Source: Allobosea psychrotolerans
GTDB lineage: Bacteria; Pseudomonadota; Alphaproteobacteria; Rhizobiales; Beijerinckiaceae
Reading direction: 5' to 3'
Length of the DNA stretch: 64,000 bases
NCBI RefSeq assembly: GCF_002917105.1
Contig: NZ_PQFZ01000011.1
Location: forward strand, 124,001 to 188,000
Shown: positions 16,896 to 24,547 of the stretch, in pieces
How positions within the stretch are numbered: the stretch's first letter is position 1
How the letters are laid out: the number at the start of each line of letters is the position of its first letter
The notes under the pieces: generated by a model
What the model saw: the letters and a program-made list of their open reading frames with translations, nothing else
The model's database searches: none
What the model was told of the DNA's origin: nothing
Program-made: the position numbers and the translations under genes

Positions 16896-16963
16896 GCCGT
16901 ATCATCGTCGAGGGCGTGATCGCCGGCGATCCAGCATCGCCAGCGCGGTAAAGCGCGGGGCGT

Positions 16964-17923
16964 TCACAGGCCGAACCGAACCAGCGCATCGAGCGCGAAG
17001 CCGGCCGCCAGCAGCAGTCCGGCGTGCCAGTTCGAGCGGAACAGGCGCAGCGCCAGCATCGGCGTCACGGCGCTGATCTGCGAAACCTGCCAGCCAAGAT
17101 GAGCCGCGAAGCCCGCGACGCCGAGCCAGGCGAAGACGCCGCCGCCGACCAGCCAGGTCGCGACAGCGATCAGCAGCGCGGCGAAACCGAAGCAGGCTCC
17201 GATCGCCTCCCGGCCATATCGCCCGAAATAGCGCGCGCTCGACTTGATGCCGGCGATGATGTCGTCCTCAATGTCCTGCAGCGCGTAGATCGTGTCGTAA
17301 CCGATGGTCCAGAGGATCGCCGCCGCATAGACCAGATAGGCCGGGGCATCGAGCCGGCCGAAGACCGCGCTCCAGCCGAGAAGCGCGCCCCAGGAAAAGG
17401 CCAGGCCGAGCACGAATTGCGGCATCTGGGTGATGCGCTTCATGAAAGGATAGATCGCGACGATCGCCAGCGAGGCGATGCCGGTCAGAATCGTGAACCG
17501 GTTGAACTGGAGCAGCACGAGCAGGCCGACAAGCGAGAGCCCGACCATGAACAGCGCCGCCGCCTGCACCGAGACCTGGCCGGAGGGGAGCGGTCTGCCG
17601 CGTGTCCGCGCAACCTGCGCGTCAAGCTTGCGGTCGACGATGTCGTTGAAGGTCGAGCCGGCGGCGCGCATCACCACGGCGCCGATCAGGAACAGCAGGC
17701 AGTGCCAGGGGTTGGGGAAGGCCTGTCTGTCGGTGATCGCCGCGAGGCCCGCCGACCACCAGCAGGGCAGAAGCAGAAGCTGCCAGCCGATCGGGCGCTC
17801 GATTCGCGCAAGCTTGAGATAGGGCCTGAAACGTCGCGGCGCCCGCGTATCGACCCAATGGTCCGTCAAGGCGTCGGGAAGCGGAGCATCCGCTGTCGAA
17901 GCCACATCCCTCGTCGAAGCCAT
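16964..17923 (-). CDS. ubiA: 4-hydroxybenzoate polyprenyltransferase
   Basis: From the ATG at 17923 the product is 319 residues. It has about eight or nine membrane helices and both Asp-rich prenyl-diphosphate motifs: NDIVDRKLD with ARTRGRPLPSG near residue 110, and YDTIYALQDIEDD near 230. It attaches the polyprenyl tail to 4-hydroxybenzoate in the inner membrane, the first committed step of ubiquinone synthesis. Upstream in-frame sequence lacks family similarity, so the internal ATG is preferred. Location near rsmE is usual in this order. Confidence 0.95.
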   Translation of the reverse strand: MASTRDVASTADAPLPDALTDHWVDTRAPRRFRPYLKLARIERPIGWQLLLLPCWWSAGLAAITDRQAFPNPWHCLLFLIGAVVMRAAGSTFNDIVDRKLDAQVARTRGRPLPSGQVSVQAAALFMVGLSLVGLLVLLQFNRFTILTGIASLAIVAIYPFMKRITQMPQFVLGLAFSWGALLGWSAVFGRLDAPAYLVYAAAILWTIGYDTIYALQDIEDDIIAGIKSSARYFGRYGREAIGACFGFAALLIAVATWLVGGGVFAWLGVAGFAAHLGWQVSQISAVTPMLALRLFRSNWHAGLLLAAGFALDALVRFGL

Positions 17924-17960
17924 GCACCGTGCCGGGTCAGGAGCGAAGGTTACAAGGCGG

Positions 17961-18455
17961 TCAGAGCGCGCCCTGGGGAATCCGCAGCGATCCGCCGGTG
18001 ATCGAATCGGCGCCGCCGAACGGGCTGCCGCCGCCCTGCTGCTGCGCCTGCTGCTGGGCGCGCTTCTGCATCGCCGCCTGCTGCTTGACCGCGTTGCAGG
18101 CATTGTTGCGGATGCCGGCAGCCTTGTCGTTGTCGGCCTTCAGGCCATCGACGAAGCTGGCCGGAATCTGGCACCAGTCCTGGTTCGCACTGGCGAATTT
18201 CAACGCCGCATTGCCATTCCCGACCAGGCGGCCGAGCGTGCTGCAGGCTTGCGCCGGGGTCAGCTTCTTCTTGGATTTCGACGACGAGTTCAGCGAGGCC
18301 ACGATCGACTGGCGCTCCGCCAGCAGCTTCTGGATCTGCTCGCAGCCGGAAGCCTGCGCCGCGGCCGGCGCGGCGTCGAGCAACGATACCGCCGCCAGAC
18401 CGAGCGTCGCGATCACTCCCGAAGCGATCTTGCTCGAAGTCCTCATGCGCCGCAT
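17961..18455 (-). CDS. secreted Ala/Gln-rich hypothetical protein
   Basis: From the ATG at 18455 the product is 164 residues. Residues 1-34 form a signal peptide: basic MRRMRTSSK, a hydrophobic core and an AAPAAAQA cleavage region. The mature part has four cysteines spread over about 85 residues, probably two periplasmic disulfides, then a KQQAAMQKRAQQQAQQQGG glutamine-rich segment and a Gly-rich tail. I do not recognise a family. It is 37 bp upstream of ubiA on the same strand and may be co-transcribed. The longer start at 18509 would bury the signal sequence. Confidence 0.7.
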   Translation of the reverse strand: MRRMRTSSKIASGVIATLGLAAVSLLDAAPAAAQASGCEQIQKLLAERQSIVASLNSSSKSKKKLTPAQACSTLGRLVGNGNAALKFASANQDWCQIPASFVDGLKADNDKAAGIRNNACNAVKQQAAMQKRAQQQAQQQGGGSPFGGADSITGGSLRIPQGAL

Positions 18456-18631
18456 ATGTCTTGCTCCGAATTGTTCGTGCTGGGAGCGCTTCCGCTCCGG
18501 AATGTTCATAACAGCCGCACCGTGTTAGCGCCAAGCGCCTATGCGAGTCCACTTGCCGTTACGCCTGGATTGTGGCGGTTTTCGCGCTGGTTCGGCGGCG
18601 CGGCGGCGGGTGACAGGAGATGACCGCGCCG

Positions 18632-19378
18632 ATGTCCGCCCCCGATTTTGCTCGCTACCGGCTTTATGTCGCCGACGATCTCGCCATTGGCAAGCGCCTG
18701 CCGCTGGCGCGCGAACAGGCGAATTACCTGCTCAACGTGCTGCGCCTGAAGAGTGACGACACCATCATCGTGTTCAACGGCCGCGACGGCGAATGGCTCG
18801 CGGCGCTGACCGCGGAAGGGCGCAAGCAGGCAAGCCTCGGCCTGCTCCGGCAGACGCGCCCGCAGCCGGAAGCCCCCGATCTGCATTACCTGTTCGCCCC
18901 GCTGAAGCATGCGCGGCTCGACTATATCGCGCAGAAGGCCGTCGAGATGGGCGCGGGCCTGCTGCAGCCGGTTCTGACCCGCAGGACGCAGGTGTCGCGG
19001 CTCAATCTCGATCGGCTGCGCGCCAATGCGATCGAGGCGGCCGAGCAATGCGGCATCCTGTCATTGCCCGAGATCCGGGGCGAATGCGGGCTGGACGCGG
19101 CGCTCGAGGCGCTCGAACCCGAAAGGCTCCTGATCTTCTGCGACGAGGCGATGGCGCAGGAGAGCCCCGTCAAAGCGCTGGCTGCCGCCGCGCCCGGCCC
19201 ACTGGCCGTGCTGATCGGCCCTGAAGGCGGCTTCGACGAGGCCGAGCGCGTGCGCATCCTGGCGCGACCGAAAACGCTGAGAATCTCGCTGGGACCACGC
19301 ATCTTGCGCGCCGATACAGCCGCCGTTGCGGCGCTCGCGCTCGTCCAGGCGGTTTTGGGCGACTGGCCGCGCGGCTAG
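18632..19378 (+). CDS. rsmE: 16S rRNA (uracil(1498)-N(3))-methyltransferase
   Basis: Encodes 248 residues from the ATG at 18632; an ATG at 18620 directly abuts an AGGAG and is therefore less likely as the start. The N-terminal PUA-like part has RYRLYVADDL and LLNVLRLKSDD; the C-terminal SPOUT methyltransferase has KAVEMGAG and the knot signature LIGPEGGFDEAE, with ISLGPRILRADTAAVAAL at the end. It methylates U1498 of 16S rRNA in the 30S subunit. rsmE before gshA is common in Hyphomicrobiales; here a YbdK-type gene lies between. Confidence 0.95.
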   Translation: MSAPDFARYRLYVADDLAIGKRLPLAREQANYLLNVLRLKSDDTIIVFNGRDGEWLAALTAEGRKQASLGLLRQTRPQPEAPDLHYLFAPLKHARLDYIAQKAVEMGAGLLQPVLTRRTQVSRLNLDRLRANAIEAAEQCGILSLPEIRGECGLDAALEALEPERLLIFCDEAMAQESPVKALAAAAPGPLAVLIGPEGGFDEAERVRILARPKTLRISLGPRILRADTAAVAALALVQAVLGDWPRG

Positions 19379-19440
19379 GGCAATGTACGATCCGGTCGTT
19401 GATGCCGGTGGGGTCATGACGGCCTTTAGTTCTTTGTCGG

Positions 19441-19490
19441 CACGCGTTTTCTTCACGCGAGCCGGTGGCCGCTTCGCTCGAAGGCGCTTT
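19441..19490. repeat. dispersed extragenic repeat, family B copy 2
   Basis: Reads CACGCGTTTTCTTCACGCGA, then GCCGGTGGCCGCTTCGCTCG, then AAGGCGCTTT. It matches 1171-1226 in the same orientation and 57275-57320 inverted. It lies in the 290-bp gap between rsmE and the YbdK-type gene, which holds no other feature I can support. Confidence 0.6.
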
Positions 19491-19669
19491 GGCGCTGCAG
19501 GCGGTCGGGAACGCCAGGGCGTCTCGGACGTTTTCGCGATTGTGCGAAGGGAGCCGTATTCTCGACTCATTGGCCGCCAGGCTGTGGCGCGATTCCTGCC
19601 GAGGGGCGCGATGGCGCAAGCCCACCCCTCCGCACGGCCTGCAGCCCTTTGCCCGACGAGGATGACGCC

Positions 19670-20842
19670 ATGAACGAAGCCAACCGCTTCGGCATCGAAG
19701 AAGAATATTTCCTGTCCGATGCCGGCAGCCGCGGGATCGCCCGCAAGGTTTCTCCGAAGTTCTTCGCCGCGGTCCAGGACGCCTTTCCCGACGAGGTGCA
19801 GCGTGAAATGCTGCAATCGCAGATCGAGGTCGCGACGCCGATCTGCGAATCGATGGCGCAGGCGCGGCATTCGCTCTCGACCTTGCGGAAGGGTCTGGCG
19901 GGGCTCGCGCTCGAACATGAGATGCTGCTGCTGGCCTGCGGCACGCATCCCAGCGCCGTCTGGTCGCGCCAGCGCGCGACAGAGGCCACGCGTTACGACC
20001 AGATCATGCGCGACCTGCAGATGCTCGGCAGCCGCAACCAGCTCTGCGGCCTGCATATCCATGTCGAGATCGAGGATGAGGACGAGCGCATCCGGTTGAT
20101 GGTGCGCATCCTGCCGTTCCTGCCGCTGCTCCTGGCGCTGTCGACCTCGTCGCCCTTCTGGCAGGGACAGCGCACCGGCCTGATGGGTTACAGGCTCTCG
20201 GCCTATGCCGAATTGCCGCGCACCGGCCTGCCCGAACTCTTCACCGATGCGGCCGATTACCGGAGCTATGTCGAGACCCTGGTCGCAGCTGGCGCGATCA
20301 AGGATGCGAGCTATATCTGGTGGGCGATCCGCCCCTCCGACAAGCATCCGACGCTCGAACTGCGCATCGCCGACAGCTGCACGAGGCTTGATGACACGCT
20401 CGCCATCGCTGCGCTGTATCGCTGCCTGATCCGCCATCTGCAGCGCCATCGCGGGCTGAATGCGGAGCTCACGCCGGCGGCGCGTGCGATTGCCTCGGAG
20501 AATATCTGGCGCGCGCAGCGCTACGGCATCCACGGCGGGCTGATCTGCGCCCAGAGCCGGACCATGCGCTCCGTGCCGAGCCTGATCGACGAGCTGCTCG
20601 GCGACCTGGCCGATGACGCCGCCGCGCTGGGCTGCAGGGCCGAGCTCGCATATTGCCGCAGGCTGGCGGCGAATGGCACCAGCGCTGACGTCCAGCTAGC
20701 TGTCTTCGAGGAGGCTAGGGGGAGGGCAGGGGGGCAGGCCGCGGGGCTTGCCGCCGTGGTCGATTGGCTGGCCTCCGAGACCCGTCTCGATGGCGTCGCC
20801 CTCTCGCCGGGCTGGCAGCCGGCCATGCGCGGCGCAGCCTGA
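19670..20842 (+). CDS. carboxylate-amine ligase, YbdK/GCS2 family
   Basis: Encodes 390 residues from the ATG at 19670, preceded by GACGAGGATG. The start NRFGIEEEYFL is the hallmark of the glutamate-cysteine ligase 2 family (ATP-binding Glu cluster), and LQSQIEVATPIC, CGLHIHVEI and RIADSCTRLDD are further family blocks. YbdK has weak glutamate-cysteine ligase activity in E. coli; the physiological substrate is uncertain. It lies just upstream of a second, plant-type gshA in the same direction, separated by a repeat region. This points to a side role in amide or peptide ligation. Confidence 0.9.
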   Translation: MNEANRFGIEEEYFLSDAGSRGIARKVSPKFFAAVQDAFPDEVQREMLQSQIEVATPICESMAQARHSLSTLRKGLAGLALEHEMLLLACGTHPSAVWSRQRATEATRYDQIMRDLQMLGSRNQLCGLHIHVEIEDEDERIRLMVRILPFLPLLLALSTSSPFWQGQRTGLMGYRLSAYAELPRTGLPELFTDAADYRSYVETLVAAGAIKDASYIWWAIRPSDKHPTLELRIADSCTRLDDTLAIAALYRCLIRHLQRHRGLNAELTPAARAIASENIWRAQRYGIHGGLICAQSRTMRSVPSLIDELLGDLADDAAALGCRAELAYCRRLAANGTSADVQLAVFEEARGRAGGQAAGLAAVVDWLASETRLDGVALSPGWQPAMRGAA

Positions 20843-20860
20843 CGAACGCCCGCCAGAACC

Positions 20861-20980
20861 GGATGATTTCAGATGCAATCACAAGGTGATCCCAGCTGAA
20901 ATCTGAATCCGGCTCTCATCTGAAAGTGAGAGCAGGATCGAAGCGAAAAACCGGTGCCCACTTCTTCGCATCCTGCTCTA
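20861..20980. repeat. two adjacent palindromes including dispersed repeat family A
   Basis: Bases 20868-20911 hold a dyad with ATTTCAGATG on one side and CAGCTGAAAT on the other. Bases 20929-20980 are a family A copy with AGAGCAGGAT and ATCCTGCTCT ends and a CGAAAAACCGG centre. They fill most of the 319-bp gap before gshA. A further hairpin with arms CGCCCGCG and CGCGGGCG lies at 21101-21124, close to the gshA start. Confidence 0.65.
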
Positions 20981-21161
20981 ACGACCGGGCGCGCCGCGCC
21001 GCCTTGCGTTGGCGCGGGGATCACTCTTGCATCAATGCGTGACGGGGGTCGTTGTCGAGCGCTTGAGGCTCGCCTATGTCTGGCGCTCCCGAGCCTGATC
21101 CGCCCGCGCCGAAATGCGCGGGCGGCCGCATGGCTGCATGCCTTACTCTGCCGGAGCGCCC

Positions 21162-22541
21162 ATGGCTCGCGATGTGTCCGATTCGACCCCGATCGGTTCC
21201 AAGAACGAATTGATTTCCTGGATCGCTGCCGGCGAGAAGCCGGCCTCCGCGTTCAGGATGGGGACGGAGCACGAGAAGTTCCCGTTCTATGCGCATGACC
21301 TTTCCCCCGTGCCCTATGAGGGACGCGATGGACGGGGCGGCATCCGCCATCTGCTGGAAGGCATGCAGGAGAGGCTGGGCTGGGAGCCGATCGTCGATGA
21401 CGGCCACATCATCGGCCTTGCCGGCCCCGAAGGCGGCGGCGCGATCTCGCTGGAGCCCGGCGGCCAGTTCGAGCTCTCAGGCGCGCCGGTCGAAACGCTG
21501 CACGATACCGCCGACGAACTCGCCGGCCATCTCGCCGACGTCAAGGCGGTCGCCGCGCCCCATGGCATCGGCTTCGTCGCGCTCGGCCATTCGCCGCTCT
21601 GGACGCGCGCCCAGACTCCGGTGATGCCCAAGGGCCGCTACAAGATCATGGCGAACTACATGCCCAAGGTCGGCACGCGCGGCCTCGACATGATGTTCCG
21701 CACCTGCACCGTGCAGGTGAACCTCGATTTCGCGACCGAGGTCGATATGGTCAGGAAGCTCAGGGTCTCGCTCGCCCTGCAGCCGCTGGCCACCGCCTTG
21801 TTCGCGGCCTCGCCCTTCACCGAGGGCAAGCTCAACGGCCTCCAGTCGGTGCGTTCGGAAATCTGGCTCGATACCGACAAGGCGCGCTCCGGCATGCTTG
21901 CCTTCGCCTTTGACGAGGGCATGTCCTATGAGGGCTATGTCGACTGGGCGCTCGACGTTCCCATGTATTTCGTCAAGCGCGGCGCGGTCTATCACGACGT
22001 CGCCGGCGCCTCCTTCCGCGACCTGCTTGCCGGCAAGCTTGCGCAACTGCCGGGCGAGCGCGCCACGATCTCCGATTGGGCGAACCATCTCTCGACGCTG
22101 TTCCCCGAGGTCAGGCTCAAGCGCTTCCTCGAGATGCGCGGCGCCGATGCCGGGCCGCCCGAAATGCTGAATGCTCTGCCGGCCTTCTGGGTCGGCCTGC
22201 TCTACGACCAGGTCGCGCTCGATGCGGCCTGGGATCTGGTCAGGGGCTGGAGCGCCGAGGAGCGCCAGGCGCTGCGCGATGTGGTGCCGAAAGCCGGCCT
22301 CTCCGCCCGCATCGGCGGCCGCACGCTACGCGATCTGGCGCGGGAGGTGCTGGCGCTGGCGCGCGGTGGCCTCGCCCGGCGGGCCCGGCTGGATGGTGCG
22401 GGTAGGGACGAGACGGGTTTCCTCGCGCCGCTCGATGCGATCGTCGCGCAGGACCGCACGCTTGCGCAGCAACTCGCATCACGCTTCGAGGGCGAGTGGT
22501 CGGGCGAGATCGCGCCCCTGTTCTCGGCGCTTGCGCTGTAA
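21162..22541 (+). CDS. gshA: glutamate--cysteine ligase (plant/alphaproteobacterial type)
   Basis: Encodes 459 residues from ATG 21162, with CCGGAG upstream. Family blocks include FRMGTEHEKFPF near residue 40, LEPGGQFELSGAP, TCTVQVNLDFATE and LNALPAFWVGLLYD. This class resembles plant GCL and differs from E. coli GshA. It makes gamma-glutamylcysteine from glutamate and cysteine with ATP, the first step of glutathione synthesis, in the cytoplasm. gshB is not in the window. Placement downstream of rsmE matches related genomes. Confidence 0.95.
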   Translation: MARDVSDSTPIGSKNELISWIAAGEKPASAFRMGTEHEKFPFYAHDLSPVPYEGRDGRGGIRHLLEGMQERLGWEPIVDDGHIIGLAGPEGGGAISLEPGGQFELSGAPVETLHDTADELAGHLADVKAVAAPHGIGFVALGHSPLWTRAQTPVMPKGRYKIMANYMPKVGTRGLDMMFRTCTVQVNLDFATEVDMVRKLRVSLALQPLATALFAASPFTEGKLNGLQSVRSEIWLDTDKARSGMLAFAFDEGMSYEGYVDWALDVPMYFVKRGAVYHDVAGASFRDLLAGKLAQLPGERATISDWANHLSTLFPEVRLKRFLEMRGADAGPPEMLNALPAFWVGLLYDQVALDAAWDLVRGWSAEERQALRDVVPKAGLSARIGGRTLRDLAREVLALARGGLARRARLDGAGRDETGFLAPLDAIVAQDRTLAQQLASRFEGEWSGEIAPLFSALAL

Positions 22542-22607
22542 GGCATTCCAGTCAGTTTCGGCAGTCATGTTAACGAATTGGCCGAATTTATTCGGTATTT
22601 CGGAGAC

Positions 22608-22787
22608 ATGGAACGGATCAGAATGGCCATGTCCGACTTTGCCAGCGATGCGCGCGGCGCAACGGCGATCGAGTATGGCCTTGTCGTGAGCCTGATCTCG
22701 CTCACGATCGTGGTTTGGGCGACGCAGATCGGCCAGTCCGTGCTCGGCTTCTTCCAGTCGGTCGCCGCCGGCTTGACCACTCCCTGA
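22608..22787 (+). CDS. Flp family type IVb pilin
   Basis: Encodes 59 residues. A short basic leader is followed by SDARGATAIEYGLVVSLISL, the Flp prepilin pattern: cleavage after Gly, with Glu five residues into the mature chain next to Tyr, then a hydrophobic helix. It would be processed by a TadV/CpaA-type peptidase and assembled by the Tad system. No tad/cpa gene lies in the window, so the pilin stands alone. An inverted repeat CCGAAT-TT-ATTCGG at 22582-22595 sits just before the start. The longer TTG-initiated frame at 22578 crosses this dyad and is less likely. Confidence 0.85.
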   Translation: MERIRMAMSDFASDARGATAIEYGLVVSLISLTIVVWATQIGQSVLGFFQSVAAGLTTP

Positions 22788-22835
22788 GGGAATCGCTCAG
22801 GCTTTCGACCGGCACCTTGACCGTTGCGGCGGTCT

Positions 22836-23717
22836 TTACTCCGCCGCCGTCTTGAAGCTCTGCAGATTGTCGAGGCTCTGGATGATGTGCTCGGCCAGCG
22901 CATTGGACAGAACCGAGGGGTCAAAGCGCGTACGCAGCAGACCGATCTTGCAGGATGGCAGCGTCGCATAGCCATCTGCCGGCCCCAGGATACGCATGCC
23001 GGGCCTGACCGCGCTTTCCGGCAGGACCGAGACGGCGAGCCCTGCGATCACCGCCGCGCCCACCGCCGTCGAATTCCAGCTCGCATAAAGCACTCGGAAG
23101 CGCCGGCCCTTGGTCTCCAGCGCTTCGACGGCGGCCTGCCGCCAGTTGCAGGTCGGGCGGCCGAGCGCCAGCGGCAGCGGGTCCTCCTCATGCACGCCAT
23201 GGCGTGCCGAGGTCACCCAAAGCAGCGGCTCGATGCGGATGATCTCGCCCTGGCCGCGACTCTCGACATGGGTGATGATGGCGAGGTCGATGTCGCCGGT
23301 GGCGATCCGATCGGCCAGCATCGGCGTCGGCTCGCAGACGACGGTGACCTCGGCGCGCGGGTTGGAGCGGGCGAAGCGGGCGAGAATTTCAGGCAAATAG
23401 CGGTCGGCATAGTCGTCGGGCACGCCGAGCCGGATGCGGCCCTTGAGGTCGGCATCGGTGAAGCTCGCGACGCATTCGAGGTTCAGCCGCACGATCCTGC
23501 GGGCATAGTCGAGCAGGCGCTCGCCATCCTCGGTCAGCTTGGCATGACGGCCGTCGCGCCCGAAGAGCGGCCGGCCGACGCGCTCCTCGAGCCGCTTCAT
23601 CTGCATGGAGACGGCCGATTGCGTCTTGAATACGATCTCGGCGGCGCGGGTGAAGGAGCCGGTATCGGCGATGGCGACGAAGGTCTTGAGCTGGTCGGCG
23701 TCGAGCACATGCGCCAT
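22836..23717 (-). CDS. LysR family transcriptional regulator, VtlR/LsrB-like
   Basis: From the ATG at 23717 the product is 293 residues. The N-terminal winged helix reads LKTFVAIADTGSFTRAAEIV and QSAVSMQMKRLEERVGRPLF, and the rest is the usual two-lobed effector domain beginning at GRIRLGVPDDYADRYL. The HTH and the divergent DUF1127 neighbour resemble the VtlR (Brucella) / LsrB (Agrobacterium, Sinorhizobium) group, which regulate DUF1127 small proteins and AbcR sRNAs; that assignment is inferred. The effector is unknown. Confidence 0.85.
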   Translation of the reverse strand: MAHVLDADQLKTFVAIADTGSFTRAAEIVFKTQSAVSMQMKRLEERVGRPLFGRDGRHAKLTEDGERLLDYARRIVRLNLECVASFTDADLKGRIRLGVPDDYADRYLPEILARFARSNPRAEVTVVCEPTPMLADRIATGDIDLAIITHVESRGQGEIIRIEPLLWVTSARHGVHEEDPLPLALGRPTCNWRQAAVEALETKGRRFRVLYASWNSTAVGAAVIAGLAVSVLPESAVRPGMRILGPADGYATLPSCKIGLLRTRFDPSVLSNALAEHIIQSLDNLQSFKTAAE

Positions 23718-23774
23718 GGCGGCCCCCAAACTGGATCATCAATATCCGTGCTGCAAAGCATCATAAGCATTCGT

Positions 23775-23803
23775 TTGGCTGATGACCAGCGGAAAGCTAT
23801 CCT
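23775..23803 (+). promoter_or_regulatory. sigma70-like promoter of the DUF1127 gene
   Basis: TTGGCT and TATCCT are separated by 17 bp, ending 82 bp before the DUF1127 start. Just upstream lie AAGCATCATAAGCAT-type half-sites (23756-23770) that could be LysR contacts. The downstream ribosome site TAGGAGG at 23875-23881 is strong. The match is by eye only. Confidence 0.4.
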
Positions 23804-23885
23804 TTGGTCAGTTTCGAGGTCTTGCCAGCGGTGCGTCCGGGCGGGGCTTGGGAATACCCGTTATTTGGACCCTTAGGAGGTCGTT

Positions 23886-24269
23886 ATGCTGATCTTGACC
23901 ATTGCCACGAAGCCGTTCGCGTCCGTTTTGGGTGTCGTTGCGCGCATCGCTGCGCGAGGGTTTGCCGGCGTAACGTCGCTCACGAAAGCGATCATCCATC
24001 GCCGCGAGGTCCTGCGCCTGACTGAGCTCGACGAACGCGGCCTCAAGGATATCGGCCTCGTCCGTTCCGATGTCGAAGGCGCGCTCGCCACCTCCTGGCT
24101 CGACGATCCCTCGACCATTCTCGCCGCCCGCTCCGGTGCGCGTTCGGGCGTCGCCTCGGCGCGGCGCGCGGAAGGGGTTCGGCAGGCTCAGGTGAAGGCT
24201 CCCGCCATGAAGGCCGGGCCGGTCGCCAGGCAACCAGTCGCCAAGCAAGCGGTTGCGTGCAGCGCCTGA
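23886..24269 (+). CDS. DUF1127 domain-containing protein
   Basis: Encodes 127 residues. The DUF1127 core lies at about residues 35-75: HRREVLRLTELDERGLKDIG, then LVRSDVEGALA. This Arg-rich helical motif can bind RNA in small rhizobial regulators. The C-terminal 45 residues are Ala/Lys/Arg-rich and disordered-looking, longer than the common 47-aa DUF1127 proteins. It has a very strong Shine-Dalgarno, an apparent promoter and a good terminator, so it is probably a highly expressed single-gene unit. Divergent LysR control is likely. Confidence 0.88.
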   Translation: MLILTIATKPFASVLGVVARIAARGFAGVTSLTKAIIHRREVLRLTELDERGLKDIGLVRSDVEGALATSWLDDPSTILAARSGARSGVASARRAEGVRQAQVKAPAMKAGPVARQPVAKQAVACSA

Positions 24270-24293
24270 CCCCTTGGGGCTGCGCGTTCCTGT

Positions 24294-24323
24294 GGGCGGA
24301 GGCTTCGTGCTTCCGCCCTTTTT
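24294..24323 (+). terminator. intrinsic terminator after the DUF1127 gene
   Basis: The stem GGGCGGAGGC pairs with GCTTCCGCCC across a TTCGT loop, allowing one G-T pair, and is followed by TTTTT at 24319-24323. It lies 25 bp after the DUF1127 stop. Confidence 0.75.
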
Positions 24324-24547
24324 CGTGTCTGGGCCGCAGGCGGCGCGTCATCCCGGTCTCGTCCCTGGGTGCAATTCCTACCTCCGCGGCGGCGTACGTG
24401 CCGATGCTTGTGCCGCTTGATTGATTTCCTGCTGATTTGAGCGCTTTTGTGCGGCCGAGAAGCCAAGACTAACTCAAAATTCACCAAACTCGGCAAACTC
24501 TCCTGTCCATGCCGCGCCGGGAGAGCGCGTATCATTGCGATGCGGGG

